Positions 52,465 to 63,800 of a stretch of 64,000 nt of DNA are shown one piece after another. The position numbers and the translations under genes were made by a program. The notes under the pieces are model-generated. The model was not told where the DNA came from. It saw only the letters and a program-made list of their open reading frames with translations, and made no database searches. Source of the stretch: Corylus avellana (taxonomy: Eukaryota; Streptophyta; Magnoliopsida; Fagales; Betulaceae); assembly GCF_901000735.1 (NCBI RefSeq), contig NC_081551.1, positions 21,232,545 to 21,296,544 on the forward strand. The letters run 5' to 3'. Each line of letters opens with the position of its first letter. Positions within the stretch are counted from its first letter, which is position 1.

Positions 52465-53717
52465 CCAAATGGATTACATTAGATTGTAGAAATATGAGGA
52501 GGCTTAGAAAGAGATCTCAACACTCATCTCGAAAATGTAAAGCCCAAGGTTTGCAACCTTTTGAACATCCATTTTTGGGTAAACAAAATTTCGATCTAAA
52601 ATTCAAAATACGGTATAAGGCAAAAGAGGATACTTTGGCTGGAAACACAGAGGATGAATGATGAAATGATAAAACAAGAGTTAGATTATGAATGAACTAT
52701 AAATAGATTAAAAAACTCTCTACTCTATTCTTTATTCCCAACTGAACAAGCTTCATAAGTTTTGGATCCCCAATGCAATGCTTGTGACAATGCTCAACAC
52801 ATTACCTTGCAAAGAAGAGACATAAAAAATTAACAAAGTTGTGTAGATACTGCACGAACTCCGAACTAGGAGAAGTCGATAAGGACACTCACTTTGTTAA
52901 ATTACATTAACAAGATATTTCACTGGAAATTTAGAGGGTGAATGACATTAAAACAAAAAAAGAATCATGATAAGTGTTAAATTTTCCACTACCTTTAATG
53001 CAAAAAACTGGCCAGTCCATTTGTGCTGCACCAATTGCACAATTCCGCCAGCTCCTTTTCCGATAACTTTAATCGAGTCTATGTCTGCTAAACTCAACTG
53101 GTTGTCTGCTGGCTGGATGGGGGGTGGCTGCAAATATGAAACAAAAACAAAGAAAATCTCATGCAGGGAAAAACTCAGGGCATAACATATATTGAACCCA
53201 TTATTTGACAAATACGAAACGCACAGATCAGTGGATCTCAAACAGATTGCAGAAAAAGAAGTATCACAAGTACCCCATATGCGAGTGATGCTTAATTTGA
53301 ACACAGAGGAGCTAAAATTCCAAACACCCGGATTGCAGATAAGGAAACATCATACATACCCTTTTTTCCCAGAATGATATTCCAGTAATCAAATGCAAGA
53401 ACACTGAGCTGAGAAAGAATCAAAAATTTCAGAAACTGAAACCAAAACATCAAATCTTACTGCTTCAACTTCGGTCTGAGAGACGATCCGAACCCCGTCC
53501 CTGTTCACGAGCAGATCTCCATCCATAAACGTACCGCTCTGAGTCCTACCACGAACCCACAACCAACCACAATAAGCCAAAAAACGAAACACTAAAACGC
53601 ATACACAACATTATGGAAAGGCAGAGATAGAGTGAGCTACAGGAAATTGGCCAAGGACACCTCATCCGGATGAGGGAGAGTGAGCTTGAGGTTACGCATT
53701 AAGTTTCCCTTCTTCAT
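50234..53717 (-). CDS. MKK2: MAP kinase kinase, MKK1/MKK2 group
   Basis: Eight exons on the minus strand, in transcript order: 53717-53641, 53545-53461, 53127-52993, 51827-51603, 51500-51318, 51173-50950, 50475-50430, 50323-50234. They join in frame to 354 residues (Arabidopsis MKK1 354, MKK2 363). The N-terminus [14 protein letters not shown] fits a MAPK-docking site, followed by the group signature [19 protein letters not shown]. The P-loop is GKGAGGIV, the ATP lysine is K99 (FFALK), the catalytic loop is HRDLKPSN (D192) and DFG is at 210-212. The activation loop has Thr220 and Thr226 in the plant S/T-x5-S/T spacing, and the C-terminus is [13 protein letters not shown]. It should be activated by an MEKK1-type kinase and phosphorylate MPK4/MPK6 in cold, salt and defence signalling (family knowledge). 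A CT tract (53722-53749) lies just before the ATG. Exons 1-3 recur at 60076-60800 in a duplicated segment. Confidence 0.94.
50567..50592 (+). mobile_element. Minimal LINE/SINE tail insertion in MKK2 intron 6
   Basis: ACTTATC plus an A-rich run, flanked by a perfect 16-base duplication AGAAAGCACCCAAATG (50551-50566, 50593-50608), possibly extending by two more A. Only seven non-A bases of the element end are present. It is the second such case in the window. Confidence 0.75.
52241..52460 (+). mobile_element. Probable 5'-truncated LINE end in MKK2 intron 3
   Basis: The segment ...CTTATATACTTCTCGTGTTACCC...GCTTTTAATGAAATTTTCAAT then a long oligo(A) (52436-52459) follows the layout of LINE 3' ends elsewhere in the window. 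The flanks AAAGCAAAC and AAAGTAAAC may be a short target duplication with one mismatch, but this is weak. The rest of the intron (51828-52992) is AT-rich without other features. Confidence 0.5.
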
Positions 53718-53721
53718 TCTG

Positions 53722-53749
53722 CTCTCTCTCTCTCTCTCTCTCTCTCTCT
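53722..53749. repeat. CT microsatellite in MKK2 leader
   Basis: Fourteen CT units, five bases upstream of the MKK2 start codon (GA repeats in the mRNA sense). The second copy at 60805-60834 has fifteen units, which distinguishes the two assembled copies. Confidence 0.85.
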
Positions 53750-54159
53750 ACCTCGCGTAGCGAGCCTTTGCTGAGGGATATGAATGGTAATCAAGCTAGG
53801 GTTTCAGAGGAGAGAGATCAATAAATTGTTTTAAATAAGAAAGCTTTAGACTAGAGCTGTTATTGGCTGGTTGGTGAAGACCGGTCAGGCGGTCACCATT
53901 ACCAGAAAGAATCCAGGAAGAAGATGGGACTTGGACTTTCGTTTACTTTTCCTCTCTTTACCCGCGCGCCATCTTTTTCCTTTTCTTCTTTTTCTTTCTT
54001 TCTTTTTTTTTTTTTTTTTAACTTTTCAGGAAAAGAAAAAAGAATAAAGTTTTTTCCCCATTCAAGTAAAAAGAACAAGTTGAAGAAGAATTATACAATT
54101 TACTATTTCTGGATTTTTATTACCGTATAATGTTTGCGAACAGTTATTTTTCTTTTTTT

Positions 54160-54262
54160 GTCTTAAGAGATAGATCAATCAGTTGGGACTATGTTTAATA
54201 AAGCGGAGATCACTAGTTCGAATATATTTCTCTTTTGTATAAAAAATATATATATATATTAT
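54160..54262 (+). mobile_element. tRNA-derived SINE upstream of MKK2
   Basis: A-box-like TAGATCAATCAGTTGG and B-box-like CTAGTTCGAATATA at tRNA spacing. The stretch between (GACTATGTTTAATAAAGCGG) aligns to the SINE at 54510-54617 in its own orientation. The 3' end runs into TA and T repeats, so boundaries are uncertain. Repeated at about 61245-61347 in the duplicated segment. Confidence 0.6.
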
Positions 54263-54458
54263 TTTTTTTTTTTTTTTTTTTGTAAAAAAGTTATTTCTAA
54301 CAATTATACGACATTTGAACATCTCATCTTATGTATGGTTCTTACATGGTGGGACCGTGCATTTGAAATTTTATCTACCTAATAACAATACTATTTAGCT
54401 TCTTTTTTTTTTTTAATTGAATATTTACATAATCTAGCCAACTTTTCATTAATATTTT

Positions 54459-54754
54459 GAGTAATGCTAAGTATTATTTTTTTATTATTTTAAAGCTGAT
54501 GTGGCTTTCTTTTTTTTTTTACATGTCTGCACAAAAGGGGGGAGGGGGATTCGAACTAGTGACCTCTACTTCATTAAGTGTAGTCTCAGCCGATTGAGCT
54601 ACCTCTTGGGGACAAAACTGATGTGGCTTTCAAAATCACCATTAAATCAAAATTTAAGTACGATTCATCTAAAATTTAATTATAATTTTAAAAGCCACAT
54701 CAACTTTAAAAAAAAAAAAAATTTTAAAAAAAAAAATAGTACATAACATTACTC
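54459..54754. mobile_element. MITE with GAGTAATG termini, interrupted by a SINE
   Basis: The ends are inverted: GAGTAATGCTAAGTATTAT on the left and the complement of ATAGTACATAACATTACTC on the right. GATGTGGCTTT and AAAGCCACATC are inverted internally. Removing the SINE leaves about 174 bases. A related intact copy is at 56278-56437, and the duplicated counterpart is at 61544-61839. Target duplication not resolved in this AT-rich context. Confidence 0.65.
54510..54617 (-). mobile_element. tRNA-derived SINE nested in the MITE
   Basis: On the minus strand: A-box TAGCTCAATCGGCTGAG, B-box AGTTCGAATCC, a C-rich stretch, GCAGACATG and a tail of A(11). A perfect 14-base duplication, CTGATGTGGCTTTC, flanks it (54496-54509, 54618-54631), which shows a young insertion. 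The tRNA-like fold ends there, and no cloverleaf or acceptor-stem pairing supports a working tRNA. Counterpart at 61595-61702. Confidence 0.8.
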
Positions 54755-55521
54755 TTTTATAGATTTGAGAATTTCTCTTGACCAATTTATTAATGATAAT
54801 TTTAAAAATTAAGAGGACGAGAGAATTACTCGAAAAAAAAATGAAGCATTTATAAAAAAGTGAGTTGCTTGTCATTTGTATTTAAAGAAAAGTACGGTTT
54901 TGTTTATTATAATTTTTATTTTGTTTATTATTTATAAAATAAAAATATTAACAAACAATTCAAACATATAAACCTCGTGAAAATACAAAAAATAATTTTC
55001 GTCTTTGCATCACTTCACAATACTTTTCAAACCAAAACAAAACAGAATCAAAAGACTTGAGCCTCAGGGCGAGTTGACGACCATGGCCGGTCAGCAACTT
55101 CCCGGAGACCACACTTTAGACCATTATGCCAAATTGTTTAAAACGCGATGGACCACCGTGTTTTTGGTCCGACTAGGCTATTGAGTCATTGACATTGAAC
55201 ACATGATAACGGCCCTATGAGTCTGCGTTCGCACTTGTTTTTATTTTCCCAGAAAATGGCATTGAAAAAGATAGACAACAATGTTCTAGATGAAATTTGG
55301 ATTATTCTATCCAATGGTATAAATCAATATAATTTTTTTTTTTTTTTTGTGTATTATTGAGTTTGACATGTTAAAAATTAAAATTATTTGTTTTCGTAAC
55401 ATAAACTTGTACATATATTTGGACCGTTAGATATAATGAATGATTCAGATTTTAAAATAATAGGAAATCTCAATCCGTTGAGATGAGAGATTCTGATCCC
55501 CTCAAATTTTTTAAAATATAA

Positions 55522-55696
55522 AAATGTTAGGTATTCTTTTAGTGTTCTTCTGGTATCCTCTCAATTGTGATGTGACTTTTAAAATTATCGTTGAATTTTA
55601 GATTATCATTATTGACTTTTAATATATTAGTGATTTTAAAAGGCACATCACAGTTTGAATAATACCATGAGAACACTAGAAGAACACCTAACATTT
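55522..55696. mobile_element. Foldback MITE, 175 bases
   Basis: Arms of about 50 bases are inverted: AAATGTTAGGTATTCTTTTA on the left and the complement of AGAAGAACACCTAACATTT on the right, with TGTGATGTG / CACATCACA further in. Non-coding. A near-identical counterpart in the duplicated segment starts near 62606. Confidence 0.65.
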
Positions 55697-56277
55697 CTCA
55701 TATAAAATTATCAAATTTTAAAATTTGAACCCTTCATTATTTCTAATGGTTCAAATAAAAGAAGTGGTTTATGTGTTACAAAGGCATGTGGGTAAGTTAA
55801 AAACTATAATTAATTGTGTTGTTAATACATAAATTTTTGTATTTATTTGGATCGTTAGTTAGATGTAATAAAGACATTAAATTTTAAAATATAAGAATTT
55901 TATATTTTAAAAAATTTGAGGGAGGAGAGAATGAATACGTGTTCAAATCTCAAGACACAGATTCAGACACTGATGAACCGTTGGGCTAAATAAAGCTGCT
56001 TGCAGGACTAACGTATTCGTGTCCAGGCATTCATGCTGGTGAAAGTACATGGAATAATGGTGCTCAGGGAAGGACACAGGGGCCACGTCACTCTGTCTCT
56101 GAAAATATTAAATATCTACTACTATTACAACTAGAGCATGGGATTTCATCCTACTCTATGGTGACAATGTAATTAATGCCTTTAATTACCGACATATGCT
56201 AAATCATTCCATGGTCAATAAACCAATTAATATTTCCTACGAGGAAAATGCTAAGTGTTTTTTTAGTATTTTTTTAT

Positions 56278-56437
56278 GAGTAATGTTAAAAGCCATCTTT
56301 TTATTTTCTTAAAGTTAATTTGGCTTTCAAAATCACCGTTATATCAAAATTCAAGTATGATTCATCTAAAATTTAATGGTGATTTTGAAAGTAACATCAG
56401 CTTTAAGAGGATAAAAAGATAATACCTAGCATTACTC
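56278..56437. mobile_element. MITE of the GAGTAATG family
   Basis: 160 bases with inverted ends of about 37 bases, GAGTAATGTTAAAAGCC... on the left and ...CCTAGCATTACTC on the right. It is the same family as the SINE-bearing MITE at 54459-54754. Duplicate at about 63362-63521. Confidence 0.65.
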
Positions 56438-57548
56438 TTTTTATAGTTTTACGTGTATATTATTTTTTTAAAATTAAGTGAGATAAATAAGGGTAATTTT
56501 TTTTTATATAAAATAATATCCACTTTAAACGAAGATGACACTAAGAAAGCACCAAAAAAACACATATAATTTTTTTTTTTAAGCAACTAAACTCGCCTAT
56601 CAATATTTAATAACTTAATATTATGATCATACATAAGAATTTAAAAATATTTTACTCAAATCTATAGGTTGCCTCAACTAAGCATAGTTTGTAATGTAAA
56701 TTATAATATTAAAGATCGATTTAATTATACTTTGATTGTACTCATTATGCTAGTACTTCTTTTAAGATTTAATAAATTATATCCACATAATTAATTCAAA
56801 TATGTGAAATGTCACCCATGTACATTTAATCATGCTTTGGATAAGTCTCAAACCCTACATGATTTAGGAGTAGTCAGGAAGAGGCTCGTCTGCTATAATT
56901 TATTTATAATTACGTTAGTTAATAACGTGGCAAGTGTCATTTAAATTTTTATATCATATTTGATATTTGAATGATTGGCGTTATCATTATATCAGTTTGT
57001 AAAGAACTTATAATAAAAACGATAACACATCGGACACGAGTTAACTCGGGTTGGACAAACAGTAAAGGTGGCTGAGTGATTAATAATAGAGGAATGATAG
57101 GGACCCAACTTTTTTGCCCAACAAAAATTCAACTTTTGCCTTATTTATTTTTTAAAAATAAAATAAAATAAAAAATAAAAAAAAATGTTTAAAGCAACCC
57201 TATCTATTTTTTGTCTTTCTTTTATGAGGGTCTATTAACTTGGTTGCACCTACTGGCTAAGCTCAGGGGGCATGGCCCCGTGGCACCCCCACCATCATCC
57301 ATTTTGCCCGCTGTGAGCTGATACAATAATGTTGATTGCTGTGCATCGGCTTTCCTCCAAAATGTCTGTTCCTTTTTACTCTCCTCCCGAGGAAATAAGA
57401 TAAAACTGTTGCCGCTTTTACTTAACAAGGACATGCATGATGCATGGTGGATGGTGGAACCAACCCATCAGTGGTCGTCATGATCCTAAACCCATCCCAA
57501 GGGCTAATCTTAAAAAATAAAAAAATAATCGTTTGGCCTTGGGGTGGC

Positions 57549-57618
57549 AGGACCATTCCCATTGGCCAAATAAAACTATTTTTTGTTTTCTTTTTTAATT
57601 TGGCCAATGGGAGTGGTC
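57549..57618. repeat. Hairpin with GGCCAATGGGA arms
   Basis: ACCATTCCCATTGGCCAAAT and its near-complement ATTTGGCCAATGGGAGTGGT face each other about 30 bases apart. The surrounding 57440-57670 is rich in GGCCA words, and a similar GTGGCCAC-rich area occurs at about 58660-58830. Possibly fragments of a foldback element. Confidence 0.4.
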
Positions 57619-57757
57619 GAACTACTTTCATGGGCCATGAGATGACTTTGGCCACCTTAGGCCGCATCACTCCCTAGTTATAAAATATTTTTCAATTTTT
57701 TATTATTTTAATTTTTAATTATTTATAAAGTATAAATAATATTTTTTTTATTATTTA

Positions 57758-58123
57758 GGATAAAGTCCACTTAACTCTCTCAAACTATCACTTCAATGAT
57801 AATTTACCCTTTAAACTATCGATTGCGACAATTTACCCCCCAAACTACCAAAACAATGACCATGTACCTCGAATTTTAACAAAATGATGAAATTACCCTT
57901 ACTAAAATAAAAATAAAAATACTAAAATTTATTTATTTTTTTTCAAATTTTTAAGGGTATTTTTGTTTTAGTGAAAATTTTATAGGGGTAATTTCATCAT
58001 TTTGTTAACATTGGAGGACACATTGTCATTGTTTTAGTATGAGAATAAATTGTCGTAATTGATAGTTTAGTGAGTAGATTGTCAATTGAACAGTAGTTTG
58101 AAGGGGTTAAATGGACTTTACCC
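57758..58123. mobile_element. Mutator-like MITE, 366 bases, 9-base target duplication
   Basis: Long inverted arms, GGATAAAGTCCACTTAACTC on the left and the complement of AAGGGGTTAAATGGACTTTA on the right, are bounded by TATTATTTA at 57749-57757 and 58124-58132. The 9-base duplication and long terminal repeats fit the Mutator superfamily. Non-coding. Partial copies lie at about 39300-39385 and 39820-39975. Confidence 0.75.
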
Positions 58124-58132
58124 TATTATTTA

Positions 58133-59883
58133 TATTAATGGGACAGATGTCCAATTTATGGCCCTAAGATCTTTTGACCATTACCTAAATATTTTTCAGT
58201 CCAAAATGAACTAGACAGATCCTATTCTCCATCATTGGTTCTATGATCAATTTGGAAAAATTAATTATTAATGGCATTGACTAGAAAAAGAAAAAGAAAA
58301 AATGATCAATTACTGTTAATTGTTTTTGTTTTCTTTACTTTGTTACGTTGATTTTCTGTTCATTAATTAAGCTCGTGCAAAGAAAAGTGTGTAATGATTT
58401 AAATGCGTACAAACCATGATATGACAGACGTGGAAAAAAGCAAAGCATTATTAGTGTATGTTTATAATTAATGGTTTGAAAATATGTGTGTTTACACGTA
58501 AGAATATATTTCTTTTTTGTGGACTTCAGAATTTGTTTATTAAACTTATTGAAATGTAATTTGTATTTTCAAGTAAATAAAATACTAAACATGCTTACTT
58601 TGGTAAAATATATTATTGCTTATAAAAATAAATTTTTTTTAAAAATAAAATAGGGTTGAGGTGGCCACATAACCCCTGCCAATTGGGGCGACCATTGTCT
58701 TGTTGCAGTGGTCACAATCGGCACCTTTAACCAAAACAGAGGTGCCGGTGTGGCCACCTTTAAAATTTAGGGATGGTTATCCAACAAAAATGGTCACGCA
58801 ATAACTTTTATTCAACACAAATGGTTGGCAACAACCCCGCTTCTTTGTTGGAGGTGCTTGTGCGACCACTTTTCTTTTTTTCTTTTTTTTTTCTTCTAAT
58901 ATTTTCATAAATAAGAAGTTTGCCTTATGCCTGAAAAATTAAGTATATCTTTTCTCTAAACATTCCTATAAGAAGGTATGAAGAAATCTCTAATAAAGTG
59001 CGTTGTGTTTGTTTTTTGAAAAGTCAATTGCTTGTTAAGTGTTTCAAGAAAAACATGTTTTTTGGTTTTATAAAGAAAAAAAAAAAAAATTTGAAACCAC
59101 ATTTGACCATTCTACTAGGGAAAAAAAAGGTTAATAATAGTCAAATTTAGCTATTACGAGCGATTGGTCTACCCTAATGAATATGCTCTTAGATTTTCCT
59201 TTTTATGGAGATGGGGAAATGGGTCTAAGAAATTACAATTGTTATGTGAGGCAAATTAGAGGGAACACGGAAAAGATAGAAGAAATAAAAGTGATAATCA
59301 TAATCTCAAATATATTTTAGTCAACAAGCATTCACATCTTGCTTAGCAGAATTTCTCTCAATTTTCGATAAAATCACACTTTTCAAAAATATTTACATCT
59401 TACACTCTATTTTAACTATATATTTGCACTATTTCATTTATTTTTTTTATTTTAAAGCACATACATTTCAAAGTCATATGCATGTTTTATCAAGAGTAAA
59501 GAGCCCTCTAACGGCTCACAAATATTTAGGTTAATGTAGCTAGTCAGATGCAACTACATTTTCATTGAATTTGCATATCGGCTAGCCAAAACTTTAGCAG
59601 CTCACTAATTTTTGAGCTAAAGTAGCTAGCCGGATCCAGTTACATTTTTACCAGCGAATGACCAAAATAACCTTTAGCTAGTTGGGTTTAAATGCTGTCT
59701 ACAGCCACAACCACCATCATCATTTTATCATCCCCCACAACCACTAGACACACCATAGCCGCCGCCTACACATAACTATCATCATCAGCATCATCATCAT
59801 CAGTCACCACATACGCGCTTACTCTCCCATCACATCCAACTGTAACTTTCAGTGTCAATTCTAATTACCGTTAGCACCTTCTC
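58133..59883. other. AT-rich intergenic DNA before the second gap
   Basis: A/T runs and decayed repeats only. About 59490-59690 contains two similar stretches with GCTAGTCAGATGCAACTACAT / GCTAGCCGGATCCAGTTACA, an imperfect direct repeat. CAT/ATC trinucleotide runs occur near 59775-59800. I see no gene. Confidence 0.45.
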
Positions 59884-59983
59884 NNNNNNNNNNNNNNNNN
59901 NNNNNNNNNNNNNNNNNNNNNNNNNNNNNNNNNNNNNNNNNNNNNNNNNNNNNNNNNNNNNNNNNNNNNNNNNNNNNNNNNNN
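59884..59983. other. Assembly gap of exactly 100 N
   Basis: One hundred N, a placeholder length. Sequence after it restarts at the equivalent of position 52901, so the flanking contigs overlap by about 7 kb or represent two haplotypes. Confidence 0.98.
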
Positions 59984-60803
59984 ATTACATTAACAAGATA
60001 TTTCACTGGAAATTTAGAGGGTGAATGACATTAAAACAAAAAAAGAATCATGATAAGTGTTAAATTTTCCACTACCTTTAATGCAAAAAACTGGCCAGTC
60101 CATTTGTGCTGCACCAATTGCACAATTCCGCCAGCTCCTTTTCCGATAACTTTAATCGAGTCTATGTCTGCTAAACTCAACTGGTTGTCTGCTGGCTGGA
60201 TGGGGGGTGGCTGCAAATATGAAACAAAAACAAAGAAAATCTCATGCAGGGAAAAACTCAGGGCATAACATATATTGAACCCATTATTTGACAAATACGA
60301 AACGCACAGATCAGTGGATCTCAAACAGATTGCAGAAAAAGAAGTATCACAAGTACCCCATATGCGAGTGATGCTTAATTTGAACACAGAGGAGCTAAAA
60401 TTCCAAACACCCGGATTGCAGATAAGGAAACATCATACATACCCTTTTTTCCCAGAATGATATTCCAGTAATCAAATGCAAGAACACTGAGCTGAGAAAG
60501 AATCAAAAATTTCAGAAACTGAAACCAAAACATCAAATCTTACTGCTTCAACTTCGGTCTGAGAGACGATCCGAACCCCGTCCCTGTTCACGAGCAGATC
60601 TCCATCCATAAACGTACCGCTCTGAGTCCTACCACGAACCCACAACCAACCACAATAAGCCAAAAAACGAAACACTAAAACGCATACACAACATTATGGA
60701 AAGGCAGAGATAGAGTGAGCTACAGGAAATTGGCCAAGGACACCTCATCCGGATGAGGGAGAGTGAGCTTGAGGTTACGCATTAAGTTTCCCTTCTTCAT
60801 TCT

Positions 60804-60836
<33 letters not shown>

Positions 60837-63800
60837 CTCGCGTAGCGAGCCTTTGCTGAGGGATATGAATGGTAATCAAGCTAGGGTTTCAGAGGAGAGA
60901 GATCAATAAATTGTTTTAAATAAGAAAGCTTTAGACTAGAGCTGTTATTGGCTGGTTGGTGAAGACCGGTCAGGCGGTCACCATTACCAGAAAGAATCCA
61001 GGAAGAAGATGGGACTTGGACTTTCGTTTACTTTTCCTCTCTTTACCCGCGCGCCATCTTTTTCCTTTTCTTCTTTTTCTTTCTTTCTTTTTTTTTTTTT
61101 TTTTAACTTTTCAGGAAAAGAAAAAAGAATAAAGTTTTTTCCCCATTCAAGTAAAAAGAACAAGTTGAAGAAGAATTATACAATTTACTATTTCTGGATT
61201 TTTATTACCGTATAATGTTTGCGAACAGTTATTTTTCTTTTTTTGTCTTAAGAGATAGATCAATCAGTTGGGACTATGTTTAATAAAGCGGAGATCACTA
61301 GTTCGAATATATTTCTCTTTTGTATAAAAAATATATATATATATTATTTTTTTTTTTTTTTTTTTTGTAAAAAAGTTATTTCTAACAATTATACGACATT
61401 TGAACATCTCATCTTATGTATGGTTCTTACATGGTGGGACCGTGCATTTGAAATTTTATCTACCTAATAACAATACTATTTAGCTTCTTTTTTTTTTTTA
61501 ATTGAATATTTACATAATCTAGCCAACTTTTCATTAATATTTTGAGTAATGCTAAGTATTATTTTTTTATTATTTTAAAGCTGATGTGGCTTTCTTTTTT
61601 TTTTGACATGTCTGCACAAAAGGGGGGAGGGGGATTCGAACTAGTGACCTCTACTTCATTAAGTGTAGTCTCAGCCGATTGAGCTACCTCTTGGGGACAA
61701 AACTGATGTGGCTTTCAAAATCACCATTAAATCAAAATTTAAGTACGATTCATCTAAAATTTAATTATAATTTTAAAAGCCACATCAACTTTAAAAAAAA
61801 AAAAAATTTTAAAAAAAAAAATAGTACATAACATTACTCTTTTATAGATTTGAGAATTTCTCTTGACCAATTTATTAATGATAATTTTAAAAATTAAGAG
61901 GACGAGAGAATTACTCGAAAAAAAAATGAAGCATTTATAAAAAAGTGAGTTGCTTGTCATTTGTATTTAAAGAAAAGTACGGTTTTGTTTATTATAATTT
62001 TTATTTTGTTTATTATTTATAAAATAAAAATATTAACAAACAATTCAAACATATAAACCTCGTGAAAATACAAAAAATAATTTTCGTCTTTGCATCACTT
62101 CACAATACTTTTCAAACCAAAACAAAACAGAATCAAAAGACTTGAGCCTCAGGGCGAGTTGACGACCATGGCCGGTCAGCAACTTCCCGGAGACCACACT
62201 TTAGACCATTATGCCAAATTGTTTAAAACGCGATGGACCACGTGTTTTTGGTCCGACTAGGCTATTGAGTCATTGACATTGAACACATGATAATGGCCCG
62301 ATGAGTCTGCGTTCGCACTTGTTTTTATTTTCCGAGAAAATGGCATTGAAAAAGATAGACAACAATGTTCTAAATGAAATTTGGATTATTCTATCCAATG
62401 GTATAAATCAATATAATTTTTTTTTTTTTTTTGTGTATTATTGAGTTTGACATGTTAAAAATTAAAATTATTTGTTTTCGTAACATAAACTTGTACATAT
62501 GTTTGGACCGTTAAATATAATGAATGATTCAGATTTTAAAATAATAGGAAATCTCAATCCGTTGAGATGAGAGATTATGATCCCCTCAAATTTTTTAAAA
62601 TATAAAAATGTTAGGTATTCTTTTAGTGTTCTCTTAGTATCCTCTCAATTGTGATGTGATTTTTAAAATTATCGTTGAATTTTAGATTATCATTATTGAC
62701 TTTTAATATATTAATGATTTTAAAAGGCACATCACAGTTTATATAATACCATGAGAACACTACAAGAACACCTAACATTTCTCATATAAAATTATCAGAT
62801 TTTAAAATTTGAACCCTTCATTATTTCTAATGGTTCAAATAAAAGAAGTGGTTTATGTGTTACCAAGGCATGTGGGTAAGTTAAAAACTATAATTAATTG
62901 TGTTGTTAATACATAAATTTTTGTATTTATTTAGATCGTTAGTTAGATGTAATAAAGACATTAAATTTTAAAATATAAGAATTTTATATTTTAAAAAATT
63001 TGAGGGAGGAGAGAATGAATACGTGTTCAAATCTCAAGACACAGATTCAGACACTGATGAACCGTTGGGCTAAATAAAGCTGCTTGCAGGACTAACGTAT
63101 TCGTGTCCAGGCATTCATGCTGGTGAAAGTACATGGAATAATGGTGCTCAGGGAAGGACACAGGGGCCACGTCACTCTGTCTCTGAAAATATTAAATATC
63201 TACTACTATTACAACTAGAGCATGGGATTTCATCCTACTCTATGGTGACAATGTAATTAATGCCTTTAATTACCGACATATGCTAAATCATTCCATGGTT
63301 AATAAACCAATTAATATTTCCTACGAGGAAAATGCTAAGTGTTTTTTTAGTATTTTTTTATGAGTAATGTTAAAAGCCATCTTTTTATCTTCTTAAAGTT
63401 AATTTGGCTTTCAAAATCACCGTTATATCAAAATTCAAGTATGATTCATCTAAAATTTAATGGTGATTTTGAAAGTAACATCAGCTTTAAGAGGATAAAA
63501 AGATAATACCTAGTATTACTCTTTTTATAATTTTACGTATATATTATTTTTTTAAAATTAAATGAGATAAATAAGAGTAATTTTTTTTTATATAAAATAA
63601 TATCCACTTTAAACGAAGATGACACTAAGAAAGCACCAAAAAAAACACATATAATTTTTTTTTTTAAGCAACTAAACTCGCCTATCAATATTTAATAACT
63701 TAATATTATGATCATACATAAGAATTTAAAAATATTTTACTCAAATCTATAGGTTGCCTCAACTAAGCATAGTTTGTAATGTAAATTATAATATTAAAGA

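Larger units (their letters stand above)
52901..56917. repeat. First copy of a direct duplication of at least 4 kb
   Basis: Repeated from 59984 to the window end at offsets of 7083-7085. The first 2.2 kb is nearly identical (one CT unit and one base differ). From about 55.15 kb onwards, scattered substitutions and 1-base indels appear, as between two haplotypes. It contains MKK2 exons 1-3, the upstream region, SINEs and MITEs. The second copy starts exactly at the gap, so overlapping contigs or unpurged haplotypes are the likely cause. Confidence 0.88.

Noticed and set aside
54537..54617. tRNA gene on the minus strand
   Set aside because: A-box and B-box are present, but acceptor and anticodon stems do not pair convincingly; an A tail and a target duplication show it is a SINE.
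57222..57677. Overlapping short frames around a GGCCA-rich hairpin
   Set aside because: Both strands are open because of the inverted repeat; no start context or motif.
60076..60800. A second, paralogous MAP kinase kinase gene
   Set aside because: Exons and introns are essentially identical to the first copy and begin exactly at the gap; an assembly duplicate explains it better.
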